From Bryobacterales bacterium (GTDB lineage: Bacteria > Acidobacteriota > Terriglobia > Bryobacterales > Bryobacteraceae): a stretch of 64,000 bases of DNA. Below the pieces are notes generated by a model. It saw only the letters and a program-made list of their open reading frames with translations. It was not told the DNA's origin and did no database searches. Both the position numbers and the translations under genes were made by a program. This document shows, piece after piece, positions 1 through 8,491 of this stretch (positions are counted from its first letter, which is position 1; the number at the start of each line of letters is the position of its first letter). The stretch covers positions 372,001 through 436,000 of the forward strand of contig JADJOP010000004.1 in assembly GCA_016713735.1 (NCBI GenBank), read 5' to 3'.

Positions 1-237
1 GCCGGGAGCAACGGTGAGCCTGTGGACCGACGGGCTGGAGGATCTGGCGGCCTATCACGGCATTGACACCCTGGCACTGGCCCACACGCTGCTGCTGACG
101 GGGCTGAGGCCGCCGCCAGCGGGCTGGAGGACGCCGCCGACGACGTGATGCTGGTGACCGTGTCGCACCACGGCGAGCAAGCCGGTGAAGCGCCGGGGTG
201 GTCCTGTGTGCTCAAGCAGCGTTACCGGGCCGCGCAA
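1..237 (+). pseudogene. SpoIIE-type PP2C phosphatase, C-terminal end, frame-broken and cut by window edge
   Basis: The first frame encodes VSLWTDGLEDLAAYHGID, the end of a PP2C/SpoIIE phosphatase where the conserved TDGLE element precedes the last helices. That frame stops at 146-148. The family's terminal DD-VMLV strand (ADDVMLVTVSHHG) is instead in the next frame, from about position 106, so there is an indel near position 100. That second frame then runs through GWSCVLKQRY, which looks like the linker to an ATP-binding domain, but the ATP-binding domain itself is back in the first frame from about 235. The parsimonious reading is one SpoIIE-HATPase fusion protein with two compensating indels. 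SpoIIE phosphatases dephosphorylate STAS antagonists in partner-switching cascades, and such an antagonist follows. Only the C-terminus lies in the window. Confidence 0.6.
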
Positions 238-613
238 CGGGGAGGAGATAGACGCGCTGCAGCAGCTCTGGCAGCGCTCGCTGCTGTGGGCGCTGCCGGC
301 GGTCACCTCCGAGCGCCTGCACGACATTCTACTGTGCTGCCGCGAGGCGGTCATCAATTCACTTCTTCATGGCTGCGGCCGGGACGAACACGTGCATTTG
401 GAGGCGATGCACAACGCCCGGGCCGGCCGTCTGCGGGTGCAGGTAAAGGACTGCGGTAAGGGCCATCAGGCCGACTGGCGGGGGGCGTTGGAGGACACCG
501 GCGATGGACTGCGCGAGTTCAGCCGGGGGCTGTTGCTGATCCACGCTGTGCCGGCCGAGGTGCGCGTTCTGGGCGATGGCGCGCACCTGATCATGGAATT
601 CGAACTGAGGTGA
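185..613 (+). CDS. RsbW-like ATP-binding (HATPase) domain, probable C-terminal part of a SpoIIE fusion
   Basis: This frame encodes a GHKL ATPase fold of the anti-sigma/serine-kinase RsbW type. It has the N-box-like segment REAVINSLLHGCG around residues 49-61, the G1-like segment VQVKDCGKG around 84-92 and a terminal strand LIMEFELR. Such domains phosphorylate a STAS antagonist or bind a partner in switch modules, matching the STAS gene 14 bases downstream. The GTG at 185 has no clear ribosome-binding site. The first ~25 residues look unlike the family, while the segment from EIDALQQLWQ resembles the linker that joins SpoIIE to HATPase in fused proteins. I therefore think this is the back half of the preceding frame-broken gene rather than an independent 142-residue protein. 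Confidence 0.65.
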   Translation: MKRRGGPVCSSSVTGPRNGEEIDALQQLWQRSLLWALPAVTSERLHDILLCCREAVINSLLHGCGRDEHVHLEAMHNARAGRLRVQVKDCGKGHQADWRGALEDTGDGLREFSRGLLLIHAVPAEVRVLGDGAHLIMEFELR

Positions 614-627
614 GGACGAGGAACACC

Positions 628-942
628 ATGGACAAAAACAACACCGGACACATTCAATTTTCCATCCAGGGCGACTTGTTGAGTACGAACGCGGCGGCCA
701 TGCGCAGCCAGTTGGATGCGTTTCTGGCCGTGAGCCGGGGCGGAGTGGGCTGGGAGGTGCTGGAACTGGACCTGCGCCGGGCGGCGATGGTCGATTCGGT
801 CGGTTTGAATTTTCTGGTCTCCCTGCACAAGCGGCTGGCGGGGGACGGCAAACGGCTGCGGGTGCTCATTCTGAGCGAGAGCGTGCGGCGGATTCTGCGC
901 TTCACGCGTTTGGATCAATATGTCGAAGTGGCGGAAGGGTAG
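628..942 (+). CDS. STAS-domain anti-sigma factor antagonist
   Basis: A 104-residue single STAS domain of the SpoIIAA/RsbV type. The pattern is a starting beta strand (IQFSIQGDLL), a central hydrophobic strand (LELDLRRAAMVDSVGLNFLV) and terminal helices. The Asp-Ser in MVDSVGL is the usual phosphorylation position (D-S), so the switch serine appears present. The ATG at 628 is preceded by GAGGACGAGGAA; a frame-compatible start at 610 would add only six residues that overlap the previous stop. It sits between the phosphatase/kinase domain gene and a long helical protein, a partner-switching arrangement. The output (sigma factor or other target) is not visible in the window. Confidence 0.85.
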   Translation: MDKNNTGHIQFSIQGDLLSTNAAAMRSQLDAFLAVSRGGVGWEVLELDLRRAAMVDSVGLNFLVSLHKRLAGDGKRLRVLILSESVRRILRFTRLDQYVEVAEG

Positions 943-954
943 GGGCGTCGAGCC

Positions 955-2919
955 ATGACAGGGGTCACTCATCGCACGGCTCAGGAAGAGGCTTCCGGCG
1001 CGGCAGGGCCGAGGAGCGCGGCGCGCCTGAAGGCGGCCTACTTCCTGGCTGGGGCCAGCGGCTGGGCGGGCCGCCATGGAGGCTACGGACGGGGAACGCT
1101 GTTGCAGCGCCAACTGTCGCCGCACCTGACCGGACTGTCGTCGTCGGCGGCGGCCATCGGCGGCTATATGAAGCAGTTGGAGGGCCGCTTTGCAGGGTTC
1201 GGCGAGGACATGGGCGAGCTGAGCGCGGCCAGCCGGCAACTGGTGGACCAGTGTTCGTCGCTGTTGGAGCTTTCCGTCGGCACCGGGGAGACCCACGCGT
1301 TGGCGCGGAGCGCACTGGAGCTGCTGGAAGAGCCGCTGCGGTTTCTCACCGGGCAGGCCGAGTCGATCGAGGTGCAGGAGCGGGAGTTGGAGGAGTGCCG
1401 GGCGGCGATCCACGAGGTGTTGTGCGCCGATGTGAGGCTTTCCGAGGCGGTGGCGCCGCTACGCTACATCCGCACGATGTTCCGCACCGAGTCGGCTCGC
1501 CTGGATGAGAGCATTCAGGCCATGTTCCACGCCCTGACCGATCAGATGCGGGCGCTGCAGGAGCGGGTGGAAGGCGCGTTTGGGGCCAACTACTCCTCGC
1601 TGCGGGAGACGCAAGAGACCGGCTTGCGCGTGTCACGGACGCTGCGCGAGCGTTCGCAGCTGTTGAGCGAGGGCGGCGCGGCGAGCGGGCTTAGCGTGGC
1701 CCGTTCGCGCGAGTCGCTGATCGAATCGCTGCGGCGGAACGAGGGCAAGACGGTGGAGCTCACCGAGGTGGCGCAAGGGATTGAGTCCTTCGTGCAGTCG
1801 ATGGTGGTTTCGATGCAGGTGCACGACATCGTGAACCAGAAGCTGGATCATGTGCGCGGTGCGATGGGAAACCTGCGCGAGCTGGCGGCGCGGATGGCGG
1901 CCTCCGAGGGCAGCCAGGCGGCCTCGCTGCTGGTGACGCTGAGCCGTCTGGCGCGAGTCCAGGAGGCGCAGTTGGAGGGCGCGGCCGAAGAGCTGCGGCA
2001 TTCGGCGGCTGAGTTTGGCGCAGCCTGCTCGCAGGTGGTGGTGAAGGTGGAGGATCTGGACCAGCGCTGCCTTCAACTGAAGGAGTTCGATGAGATTACG
2101 GCCTCGGCCGATGGGATGATCGAGGTGCTGGTGCACTCCATCGGCGAGGTGCGGCGGCTGGCCGCCGAGGAGCGCGAGGTGATGCGCGGCGTGTTGGAGC
2201 GCGTGCGGTGGATGGGCGAACAGGCGGCGCCGTTGGGGCGGGGCATGGTCGAGGTGGCCGAGCAGATGCGGCGCATTGCAGTGAACACGCAGGTGTACGC
2301 GATCCAGATGGGGAACGGGACGGGACTGGAGGCGTTGTCGGCCGAGAGTGTGCAGGTGGCGGCGCGGGTGGCTGGGGTGAGCTCGGATGTGGTGGCGGCG
2401 CTGGCCCGGCTCAATACGCTGCTGGTGGATCTGTCGGCGGCGTTGGAGGACCGGCAGGAGACCGCGGCGCGGATCGAGGCCGCGATGAATGGCCGGGGCT
2501 GCGAACTGGAAGCCGCGCTGCACGCCACGCGGGACCGCATGATCGGACTCGTCCTTGAGGTCGGCAACAGCATGGAGCGGGCGCGCGCGATTGGCTCGCG
2601 GGTACAAGCGCACGTGCAGGCCGAGGAGATGTTCACGGGCGGCATTGCCGAGGCGCTGGGGGCGGTACGCTCGTTTGCCTCCACCTGCGGCTGGCTCATC
2701 GAGCAGTTGGGCATGAACGATGTCGCACCAGACGCCTCGTTGCTGACGGACCGCTATACGATGCAGTCCGAGCGGCGCATTCACGCCCAGGCGGCGGGCA
2801 AGGAAGGGTCTTTCGGCGGCGCTGCCGAAGGCGGGGGGCAGGGCGGGGAGGGACGGTCGATCGCCGCTCCGGTCACCCCAGCGGGCGACGACCTGGGCGA
2901 GAACGTCGAGTTGTTCTGA
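955..2919 (+). CDS. Large alpha-helical signalling-type protein downstream of STAS switch
   Basis: A 654-residue protein, almost entirely helical and rich in Glu, Arg, Ala and Leu, with heptad-like spacing suggesting long coiled coils. I see no signal peptide, membrane segment or catalytic motif. Two features recall methyl-accepting-protein-like cytoplasmic helices: MSMQVHDIVNQKLDHV around residues 285-300, similar to the FHDIxRQ-type helix of some chemotaxis-related proteins, and a second helical block around 430-500. It begins 12 bases after the STAS stop, so co-transcription is likely. It could be the downstream scaffold or effector of the partner switch. The C-terminal ~50 residues are Gly-rich and probably disordered. 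No function can be assigned from sequence alone. Confidence 0.7.
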   Translation: MTGVTHRTAQEEASGAAGPRSAARLKAAYFLAGASGWAGRHGGYGRGTLLQRQLSPHLTGLSSSAAAIGGYMKQLEGRFAGFGEDMGELSAASRQLVDQCSSLLELSVGTGETHALARSALELLEEPLRFLTGQAESIEVQERELEECRAAIHEVLCADVRLSEAVAPLRYIRTMFRTESARLDESIQAMFHALTDQMRALQERVEGAFGANYSSLRETQETGLRVSRTLRERSQLLSEGGAASGLSVARSRESLIESLRRNEGKTVELTEVAQGIESFVQSMVVSMQVHDIVNQKLDHVRGAMGNLRELAARMAASEGSQAASLLVTLSRLARVQEAQLEGAAEELRHSAAEFGAACSQVVVKVEDLDQRCLQLKEFDEITASADGMIEVLVHSIGEVRRLAAEEREVMRGVLERVRWMGEQAAPLGRGMVEVAEQMRRIAVNTQVYAIQMGNGTGLEALSAESVQVAARVAGVSSDVVAALARLNTLLVDLSAALEDRQETAARIEAAMNGRGCELEAALHATRDRMIGLVLEVGNSMERARAIGSRVQAHVQAEEMFTGGIAEALGAVRSFASTCGWLIEQLGMNDVAPDASLLTDRYTMQSERRIHAQAAGKEGSFGGAAEGGGQGGEGRSIAAPVTPAGDDLGENVELF

Positions 2920-3105
2920 GGCCGGCACAGGGCTGATTCGCGGCCCGGCCTGCGTCAGCGGCAGGGCCTCGCGGCACGGGCGGCGGATCAACCCTCCGGC
3001 AGCCGGGATCGCGCTGTGGGTTCGGGGCGGCCTCCAGCCTCGCGGTGGCATCTGGTTGCTACTCTGGATGACAGGCTGCACACACCACTGCGAGGAGATT
3101 GGAAG

Positions 3106-4329
3106 ATGACGATACGAGTGCGAGCGGCGCTGCTGCTCACCCTGGCCTCGGCCGCGGGTTGGACCCAGGTCAATGTGGGCGGACAAAAACCCGAAGCCAC
3201 GCTGCCGTTCCAGATGACCACAACGGCCACATTCGGGCTGCCCTGGCGGATTGCGTTCCTTCCCGATGGCCGCATGCTGGTGACCGAAAAGATCGGTCCC
3301 ATCTGGCTCGTGTCGCCGCAGGGGGAGAAGATCGCCCCGCTGGGCGGTACGCCTCCCGTTTACTGGCAGGGGCAGAACGGCATGCTCGGCATTTTCGTCT
3401 CGCCCCGGTTTGCCACCGACGAAAGCGTGTATCTCACCTACATCGAGCCGGGCGAGTACGGCGGCAGCCAGGTGTTGGCGCGGGCCAAGCTCAACACAGG
3501 CCGTGTGCCGCGGTTGCAAGAGCTGCAGGTGTTGTGGCGGCAAATGCCGCGCGGCAAAGGCGGCCAGGCGGGCGGACAGATCGCCTTCTCCCCCGATGGC
3601 GAAACTCTGTTCATGAGCGTCGGCGACCGCCAGCGCATGACGCCCGCCCAGGACCCCAACCAGCCGGTCGGCAAGATTCTGCGCCTCACGCTGGACGGCA
3701 AACCGGCGCCCGGCAATCCCGACTTCGGCAAGACCGGCGCCGCCACGATTGCCCTCATCGATCCGCCGCGCGACACCGAGCTTGCCAAGCGGGCCCCGGT
3801 GGTGAGCACCTACACGTTTCCCAGCCCGAACCTGACGCCCGCGGAAACCTGGGCGGTGGGATTTCGGGCACCGTACGGCTTAGCCATTTCGCCCGCCGGC
3901 GAGTTGTGGGAGGTGGAGCACGGCCCGCGCGGGGGTGACGAACTGAACCTCATCGAGAAGGGTAAGAACTACGGCTGGCCGCTGGTCTCCTACGGCATGA
4001 ACTACAACGAGGTGCCGATTCCGAGCCATGACACGCGGCCCGAGTTCACCAAGCCAGTGCTCTATTGGGTGCCCGTGATTGCCCCCGGCAATCTGATGTT
4101 TTACCGCGGCAAGCAGACCTTCCCGCAGTGGGACGGCAGCGGCTTCATCAGCGGGCTGGGGAGCCATACGCTCAACCGCATCCTATTCGACGGCAAGGGC
4201 GGAGCCAAGCCCGCCGAACGCTGGGATGTCGGCAAACGCATCCGTGATGTGGAGCAGGCCCCGGACGGTTCGCTATGGATGCTCGAAGACGCCAATCCAG
4301 GCGCGTTGATTCACGTAACGCCGAAGTAA
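3106..4329 (+). CDS. Secreted PQQ-dependent sugar dehydrogenase (glucose/sorbosone dehydrogenase family)
   Basis: A 407-residue protein with an N-terminal signal peptide (TIRVRAALLLTLASAAGWTQ), followed by a six-bladed beta-propeller of the soluble aldose sugar dehydrogenase family. Recognisable blocks are GLPWRIAFLPDGRMLVTEKIG near residue 45, GQNGMLGIFVSPRF near 90, GGQIAFSPDG near 160, GFRAPYGLAISP near 255, WEVEHGPRGGDELN near 270 with the family's His-Gly-Pro block, and NYGWPLVSYG near 290. Family members oxidise aldoses in the periplasm using PQQ and calcium. The start at 3106 is chosen because GAGGAG lies ten bases upstream and the signal peptide begins there. No PQQ biosynthesis gene is in the window. 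The gene seems monocistronic. Confidence 0.88.
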   Translation: MTIRVRAALLLTLASAAGWTQVNVGGQKPEATLPFQMTTTATFGLPWRIAFLPDGRMLVTEKIGPIWLVSPQGEKIAPLGGTPPVYWQGQNGMLGIFVSPRFATDESVYLTYIEPGEYGGSQVLARAKLNTGRVPRLQELQVLWRQMPRGKGGQAGGQIAFSPDGETLFMSVGDRQRMTPAQDPNQPVGKILRLTLDGKPAPGNPDFGKTGAATIALIDPPRDTELAKRAPVVSTYTFPSPNLTPAETWAVGFRAPYGLAISPAGELWEVEHGPRGGDELNLIEKGKNYGWPLVSYGMNYNEVPIPSHDTRPEFTKPVLYWVPVIAPGNLMFYRGKQTFPQWDGSGFISGLGSHTLNRILFDGKGGAKPAERWDVGKRIRDVEQAPDGSLWMLEDANPGALIHVTPK

Positions 4330-4483
4330 CCGCCGTGGGCCGGAGTTTGCCCGTGGGGGCTCAGGAATCGGACAGGCTGACCGCTGAAGCCGGGTGAGCG
4401 CGCGTGCGCGACCAGCGACGTCAGGACCAATCGCGGAAATTCAGGTAAAGAGTGAGTCTGCTCGACCGAAATGAGTAGACGAG

Positions 4484-5740
4484 ATGCTGACGGCGATCAT
4501 CGTTAGTGAGAATCCAGAACTGGTGCAGTATCTCCGTCAGCTGATCGCCGAATTTGGCGACATTTGCGTCTACAAGCACATGGATGGAGGGTCGCGGCGC
4601 TATGACATCGCGGCCACGCTCTCTTCCTACGAGCCCGACGTCGCCTTTGTCGATATCACCCACCTCGAAAGGCCGGACTCGCTGGCGGCGGTGTGCCTGC
4701 AGGAGTTGCTGCCGGGACGGCTGCGCACGGTTCTGGTTCCGTTTGCCCGGGCGCCCCAGCCGGTTTCCTCGGAAAGGGCATTGGGTGCGCTGGCCGGGCC
4801 CGTCCTGACGCCTCCGTTCGACGCCGACGAGTTGGACCGGGCAGTGCGTGGGGCTTTGCGCCGGAAGGCGTCCAAGGCAACGTCTCTGGTGCTTGCCGTG
4901 CTGCCGGCCAAACCCGGGGATGGGGCCAGCACTCTGGCCATCAACCTTGCCGGCGCCGCCGTGAATACGTTCGGCAAGAAGACGCTTTACATCGAGGCCG
5001 ATCTGCGTTCCGGGGCGATCTGCTACCGGCTGAACCTGCAGCCGCGATTCCCGGCGGGCGACATTTTTGTCAACGCCGGCAGTTTACAGGAAGGTTGGAG
5101 CGGCGCCGTCAGTCCCAGCCACGGCATCGACATTCTGCCCACGGGCGGCTCGCCGCAAACGCTCCGTGGCGCGCGTTGGGATTTCTACCGACTGCTGCGA
5201 TTTGCTCGCGAGCAGTATGAAGTGGTTGTGGTGGACCTGCCGGCCGCCATCGACGAAGTTGCCGAATCGGTGATTGCCGAGGCCGACCGTGTGGTGATGG
5301 TGTGTACGCCGGAAACCTCCTCGCTTGGCCTTATTTCGCGGCGCGTGCGGGATCTGGAAGCGGGCGGGACGCGCCATGGGCATTTGCGGTTGCTGGTGAA
5401 CCGCTACGCCGCCGGCGACCCGGCTCCCGGCGATATGTCCCGACTGGCCCGGCGCGAGGTGACCGCGCTTCTTCCCGAGGACATCCTGGCGGCGAAAACC
5501 TCATGCCGAGCCAGCACGCTGCTCAGCCCGGACTCACGTCTTCAAACGGGGATCATGGACCTGGCCGGGGCTCTACTGCAAATGGAACCGCCCGGGCGCT
5601 CGGTGTCGTTGCTCGACCGCCTGAAACGGACCGTCCGGCAGATAGTGGGCAATCACTCCCAGCCTGGTGGTACTACCTCAGCAATCAATTGGAATGTGGA
5701 GCAGAACAGTGTCGCATGTGATCTTCGTGGTAGAAGATAA
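4484..5740 (+). CDS. CpaE/MinD-like ATPase with N-terminal receiver-like domain and atypical P-loop
   Basis: A 418-residue protein. Residues 1-~120 form a degenerate receiver-like domain (IIVSENPELVQYLRQLIAEF). Residues ~135-380 are a SIMIBI-class MinD/ParA ATPase. The nucleotide loop reads AKPGDGASTLAINLA: the deviant-Walker signature Lys is kept, but the usual Gly-Lys-Thr is Ala-Ser-Thr. A switch-II/Walker B segment VVVVDLPAAIDEV and a later VVMVCTPETSSLGL support the fold. CpaE/TadZ proteins place Flp/Tad pilus machinery, but no pilus genes are nearby, so the partner is unknown. The 3' end overlaps a response-regulator gene by 32 bases, so translation is probably coupled. The last ~40 residues are atypical. 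Confidence 0.75.
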   Translation: MLTAIIVSENPELVQYLRQLIAEFGDICVYKHMDGGSRRYDIAATLSSYEPDVAFVDITHLERPDSLAAVCLQELLPGRLRTVLVPFARAPQPVSSERALGALAGPVLTPPFDADELDRAVRGALRRKASKATSLVLAVLPAKPGDGASTLAINLAGAAVNTFGKKTLYIEADLRSGAICYRLNLQPRFPAGDIFVNAGSLQEGWSGAVSPSHGIDILPTGGSPQTLRGARWDFYRLLRFAREQYEVVVVDLPAAIDEVAESVIAEADRVVMVCTPETSSLGLISRRVRDLEAGGTRHGHLRLLVNRYAAGDPAPGDMSRLARREVTALLPEDILAAKTSCRASTLLSPDSRLQTGIMDLAGALLQMEPPGRSVSLLDRLKRTVRQIVGNHSQPGGTTSAINWNVEQNSVACDLRGRR

Positions 5741-6086
5741 TCCGATCGCCGGCGAGATCGTCCAAACCGCGTTAGAGAGCCGCGGCCATTCCGTGGCGCT
5801 CGTTGCGACAGGGCGGAACGCCATAGAGTGGCTGTCCAACAACCAGTGCCAGTTGATCCTGCTGGACCTGATGCTGCCCGACGCTGACGGGGGACAACTC
5901 GTGGAGGTCTTCCGCAGACTGCCGCACGGAGCCGGCATCCCCATCCTGGCCTTTTCGGCCTTTGCCTCCAAGCTTGCTGACCTCCGTCGCAGCGGGGCCC
6001 CGTTTGACGGCTACATTGCTAAGCCCGTTGAACCCGAGGAACTGATCCGCATCGTGGAGCAATACCTCCAACCCGCCACGGTTTAA
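5709..6086 (+). CDS. Single-domain response regulator (receiver only)
   Basis: A 125-residue CheY-like receiver domain. The acidic pair is in VVEDNP, the phosphoacceptor Asp in LILLDLMLPDADG (about residue 53), the conserved Ser/Thr in LAFSAFA and the Lys in GYIAKPVEPEEL. All key residues are present, so it is likely phosphorylatable. There is no output domain. The GTG at 5709 lies behind a GGAG and inside the end of the preceding ATPase gene; ATG 5694 is an alternative. The overlap suggests coupled expression with the CpaE-like ATPase. The cognate kinase is not evident; the three-PAS kinase at 8.5 kb lacks its own receiver and is a possible but unproven partner. Confidence 0.88.
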   Translation: MSHVIFVVEDNPIAGEIVQTALESRGHSVALVATGRNAIEWLSNNQCQLILLDLMLPDADGGQLVEVFRRLPHGAGIPILAFSAFASKLADLRRSGAPFDGYIAKPVEPEELIRIVEQYLQPATV

Positions 6087-6477
6087 GCGCGGCGCTCGCC
6101 CACTCTTGAAGCGGGCCGCGGGGGGAGCCGCGCGCTGGCACGGCGCCCGCGGCGCACAGGCACGACACGGTCCGGCCGGCGCCTGGGCGCCGTCATCTCC
6201 TTGCGGGCCGCAGGAATGCCGGTGCGGACGAGTGCGGGTGCGCATGATCCCGGGTGAATGATGCGTACCCGTGGGAACAGTACGCCGGGGACCTGCTTCC
6301 ATCAGCACGCCGCGAGTGCGCGGCGCTGACTAACTTCCTCCGCGCTGCCTAATTTTGAGCCAATTAGGGCGGCGCTACATCGTGCTTGGCGGGTATCCGC
6401 CGCATTTTCAGACGTTCTTCCCGTTCCTGAGAATGACCAGGAGAGAAGTTACATTCCTGATTGACTCCTCTATAGAT
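6087..6477. other. Intergenic region before kaiC
   Basis: About 390 bases without a supported gene. The first two thirds are very GC-rich with many short self-complementary stretches. The last 120 bases are more AT-rich and probably hold the kaiC promoter; TTGACTCC with TATAGATA near 6460-6478 is too close to the start codon to call with confidence. An open frame continues upstream from kaiC to 6355 but shows no conserved residues. Confidence 0.4.
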
Positions 6478-7680
6478 ATGGTTGCCCGAGCAGGTTCAAG
6501 CATAAAAGACCGTAAAGTCCGAATTCCAGGCAAGGGGAAGGCGCAGGAGATCCCGCTGGGGACGCCGAAATGTCCCACCGGCATCCGGGGTCTGGACGAG
6601 CTCACCTCGGGGGGCTTGCCGCGTGGGCGGCCCACGCTGGTATGCGGAGGCGCCGGTTGCGGCAAGACCCTCTTGTCGGTGGAGTTCCTGGTTCGAGGAG
6701 CCATGGAGTATGGGGAGCCAGGCGTGCTGGTGATTTTCGAAGAGTCCGCGGAGGACGTGGCGCGCAATGTCGCCTCCCTGGGGCTGGATCTGGACGATCT
6801 GGTTGCACGGAATCTGCTGCGGATCGACTACATCCACATCGATCCGGTGGCCCCGGTGGAGAGCGGCGATTACGATCTTGAGGGTCTGTTTGTCCGCATT
6901 CAGTGCGCCATCGACGAGGTGGGGGCCAAGCGCATCGCGCTGGACTCGATCGAGAACCTGTTCGGCGCATCGACAAGCGACTTCCTTGTCCGCGGCGAGT
7001 TGAGGCGTCTGTTCGCCTGGTTCAAGGAACTGGAATTGACGGCCATCATCACCGGTGAGCGCGGCGATGGGGAACTGACCCGCCGGGGCATTGAAGAATA
7101 CGTCTCCGACTGTGTGATTCTGCTCGACCACAGGGTGTCCGACCAACTGGCGACGCGCCGCTTGCGGGTGGTGAAGTACCGCGGCTCGCAGCACGGAACC
7201 AACGAGTACCCGTTCATGATCGACAACCGCGGGCTGGTTGTCGTCCCCCTCACCTCGCTGCAATTGGAACAGCCGGCCTCGGCCACGTTTATCTCCACCG
7301 GCCTGCCGCAGTTGGACGACATGTTGGGGGGGGCCGGTTATTACAGCGGCAGCACGGTGTTGGTTTCGGGTTCTTCGGGCACGGGCAAGACAAGCCTGGC
7401 CTCCTCGTTTGTCAATCACGCCTGCAGCCAGGGAAGCCGCGCGCTGTACTTCGCCTATGAGGAGTCGCCGGACCAGATTCAGAGGGGGATGCGCGCGATC
7501 AGTCTTGACCTGGAGCGGTGGGTCCGCCGTGGGCTGCTTCGCTTTCATTGTGTCCGCCCGCACTACCACGGTTTAGAGATGCACCTGGCCGCGATGCACT
7601 CGGCGATTCTGGAGTTTGATCCGCAGGTGGTAGTGGTGGATCTTCCGATGCCGGCTCGTCGGTGGGCATCTCGTCGCTGA
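6478..7680 (+). pseudogene. kaiC: KaiC-family double-ATPase, N-terminal part (frame ends early in CII domain)
   Basis: KaiC is a RecA-type double ATPase. The CI domain (residues ~25-265) has Walker A GGAGCGKT, the catalytic Glu pair in FEESAED and Walker B RIALDS. The CII domain starts near residue 275 with Walker A SGSSGTGKTS and FAYEESPDQ, and reaches its Walker B strand QVVVVD near 385. The frame then ends in LPMPARRWASRR and a stop, where family members carry ~45 more residues before the VGISSLIDTW strand. That strand and the rest of CII are in another frame (next entry). As read, the gene has lost about 45 codons and shifted frame. CI is complete and might still make a truncated ATPase. 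ATG 6478 is favoured because homology begins soon after. kaiB and a kinase follow. Confidence 0.85.
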
Positions 7681-8138
7681 TCGACACCTGGATCGAGCTG
7701 CGCGATGTAGAACAGATCGGCGAACGGAACCGGGCGATCTATGTGCGAAAGGCCCGCGGGATTGCTCATTCCAACCAGGTGCGGGAGTTCCTGATCACCA
7801 GCCAGGGCCTTCGTCTGGTGGATGTGTGCATCGGGCCGGAGGGAGTGTTGACGGGGTCGGCGCGGAAGAGCTATGAGGCCCGCCTGTGCAGTGAACATGT
7901 GGTGGCGAGCCGGCGTGCGGAGACGATGAAAAAGGAGCTGCTCTACCGGGAGGAGATCCTCACCTCGCGCATCGCCGCCCTCAAAGCTGAGTTCGAGTCC
8001 GAACGCTCCCGCATTGAAACCGATTTCGCATTTCTGGCATGGGAAGAAGAGACCATTCGCGGAAACCGGGATGCGATTGCCAGAACACGGACGCTGTCCG
8101 GGGGGAATGTCCGCCCGGCCTTAAAGGAGATCGAATGA
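7662..8138 (+). pseudogene. kaiC: KaiC C-terminal fragment (end of CII domain plus coiled tail)
   Basis: This frame resumes KaiC at VGISSLIDTWIELRDVE, aligned by eye to the CII strand carrying the autophosphorylation pair (HIST in the cyanobacterial protein, GISS here), so two hydroxyl residues are retained. It continues with ERNRAIYVRKARGIAHSNQ, the EFLITSQGL strand and GPEGVLTGSARKS, normal KaiC family blocks. From residue ~75 it becomes a charged helical tail, which bacterial non-cyanobacterial KaiC proteins often carry. It overlaps the upstream frame by 19 bases and ends in an ATGA overlap with kaiB. Lacking an ATPase core, it is most likely the rear of a broken gene; a separately translated product is possible but unlikely, as no ribosome-binding site is visible. 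Confidence 0.8.
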
Positions 8139-8491
8139 CCAGGAAATCGCCCGCTGCCGGCAAGAAAGCCCGGTGCGCCGCCCCACTTCCGGAACCGCCC
8201 GAGACGCCACAGGTTCACCGCTATCTGCTGCGTCTGTATGTGGCCGGGCTGACGGCCCGCTCCACCACGGCCTTGGCGAACCTGAAGACCGTGTGTGAGT
8301 CGCACCTGAAGGGACGCTATGAGCTGGAGGTATGCGACATTTACCAGCAGCCGGAGTTGGCCCGGCGGGAACAGGTGGTGGCTGTGCCGACCCTGATCCG
8401 GCGGCTGCCGCCGCCAGTGCGCCGTGTCATCGGTGACATGTCGCGCGAAGACCGCGTCCTCATTGGGCTGGATATTCTGCCGGAACTGTAA
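8135..8491 (+). CDS. kaiB: KaiB-family thioredoxin-like clock protein
   Basis: A 118-residue protein. After a ~28-residue basic/Pro-rich leader the KaiB fold is clear: YLLRLYVAGLTARSTTALAN for the first strand and helix, LEVCDIYQQPELARREQVVAVPTLIRRLPPPVRRVIGD with the family's VPTL cis-Pro block, then VLIGLDI. KaiB is a fold-switching partner that binds the KaiC CI ring. The start is well supported: AAAGGAGA ten bases upstream, and the ATG overlaps the kaiC tail stop (ATGA), so translation is coupled. The next gene starts directly after the stop (TAAATG). The gene itself is intact, in contrast to kaiC. Confidence 0.92.
   Translation: MTRKSPAAGKKARCAAPLPEPPETPQVHRYLLRLYVAGLTARSTTALANLKTVCESHLKGRYELEVCDIYQQPELARREQVVAVPTLIRRLPPPVRRVIGDMSREDRVLIGLDILPEL

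Noticed and set aside
1633..3543. 636-codon open frame on the minus strand across the helical protein and sugar dehydrogenase genes
   Set aside because: Antisense shadow of GC-rich genes: His/Arg/Gln-rich, crosses two genuine genes and shows no domain.
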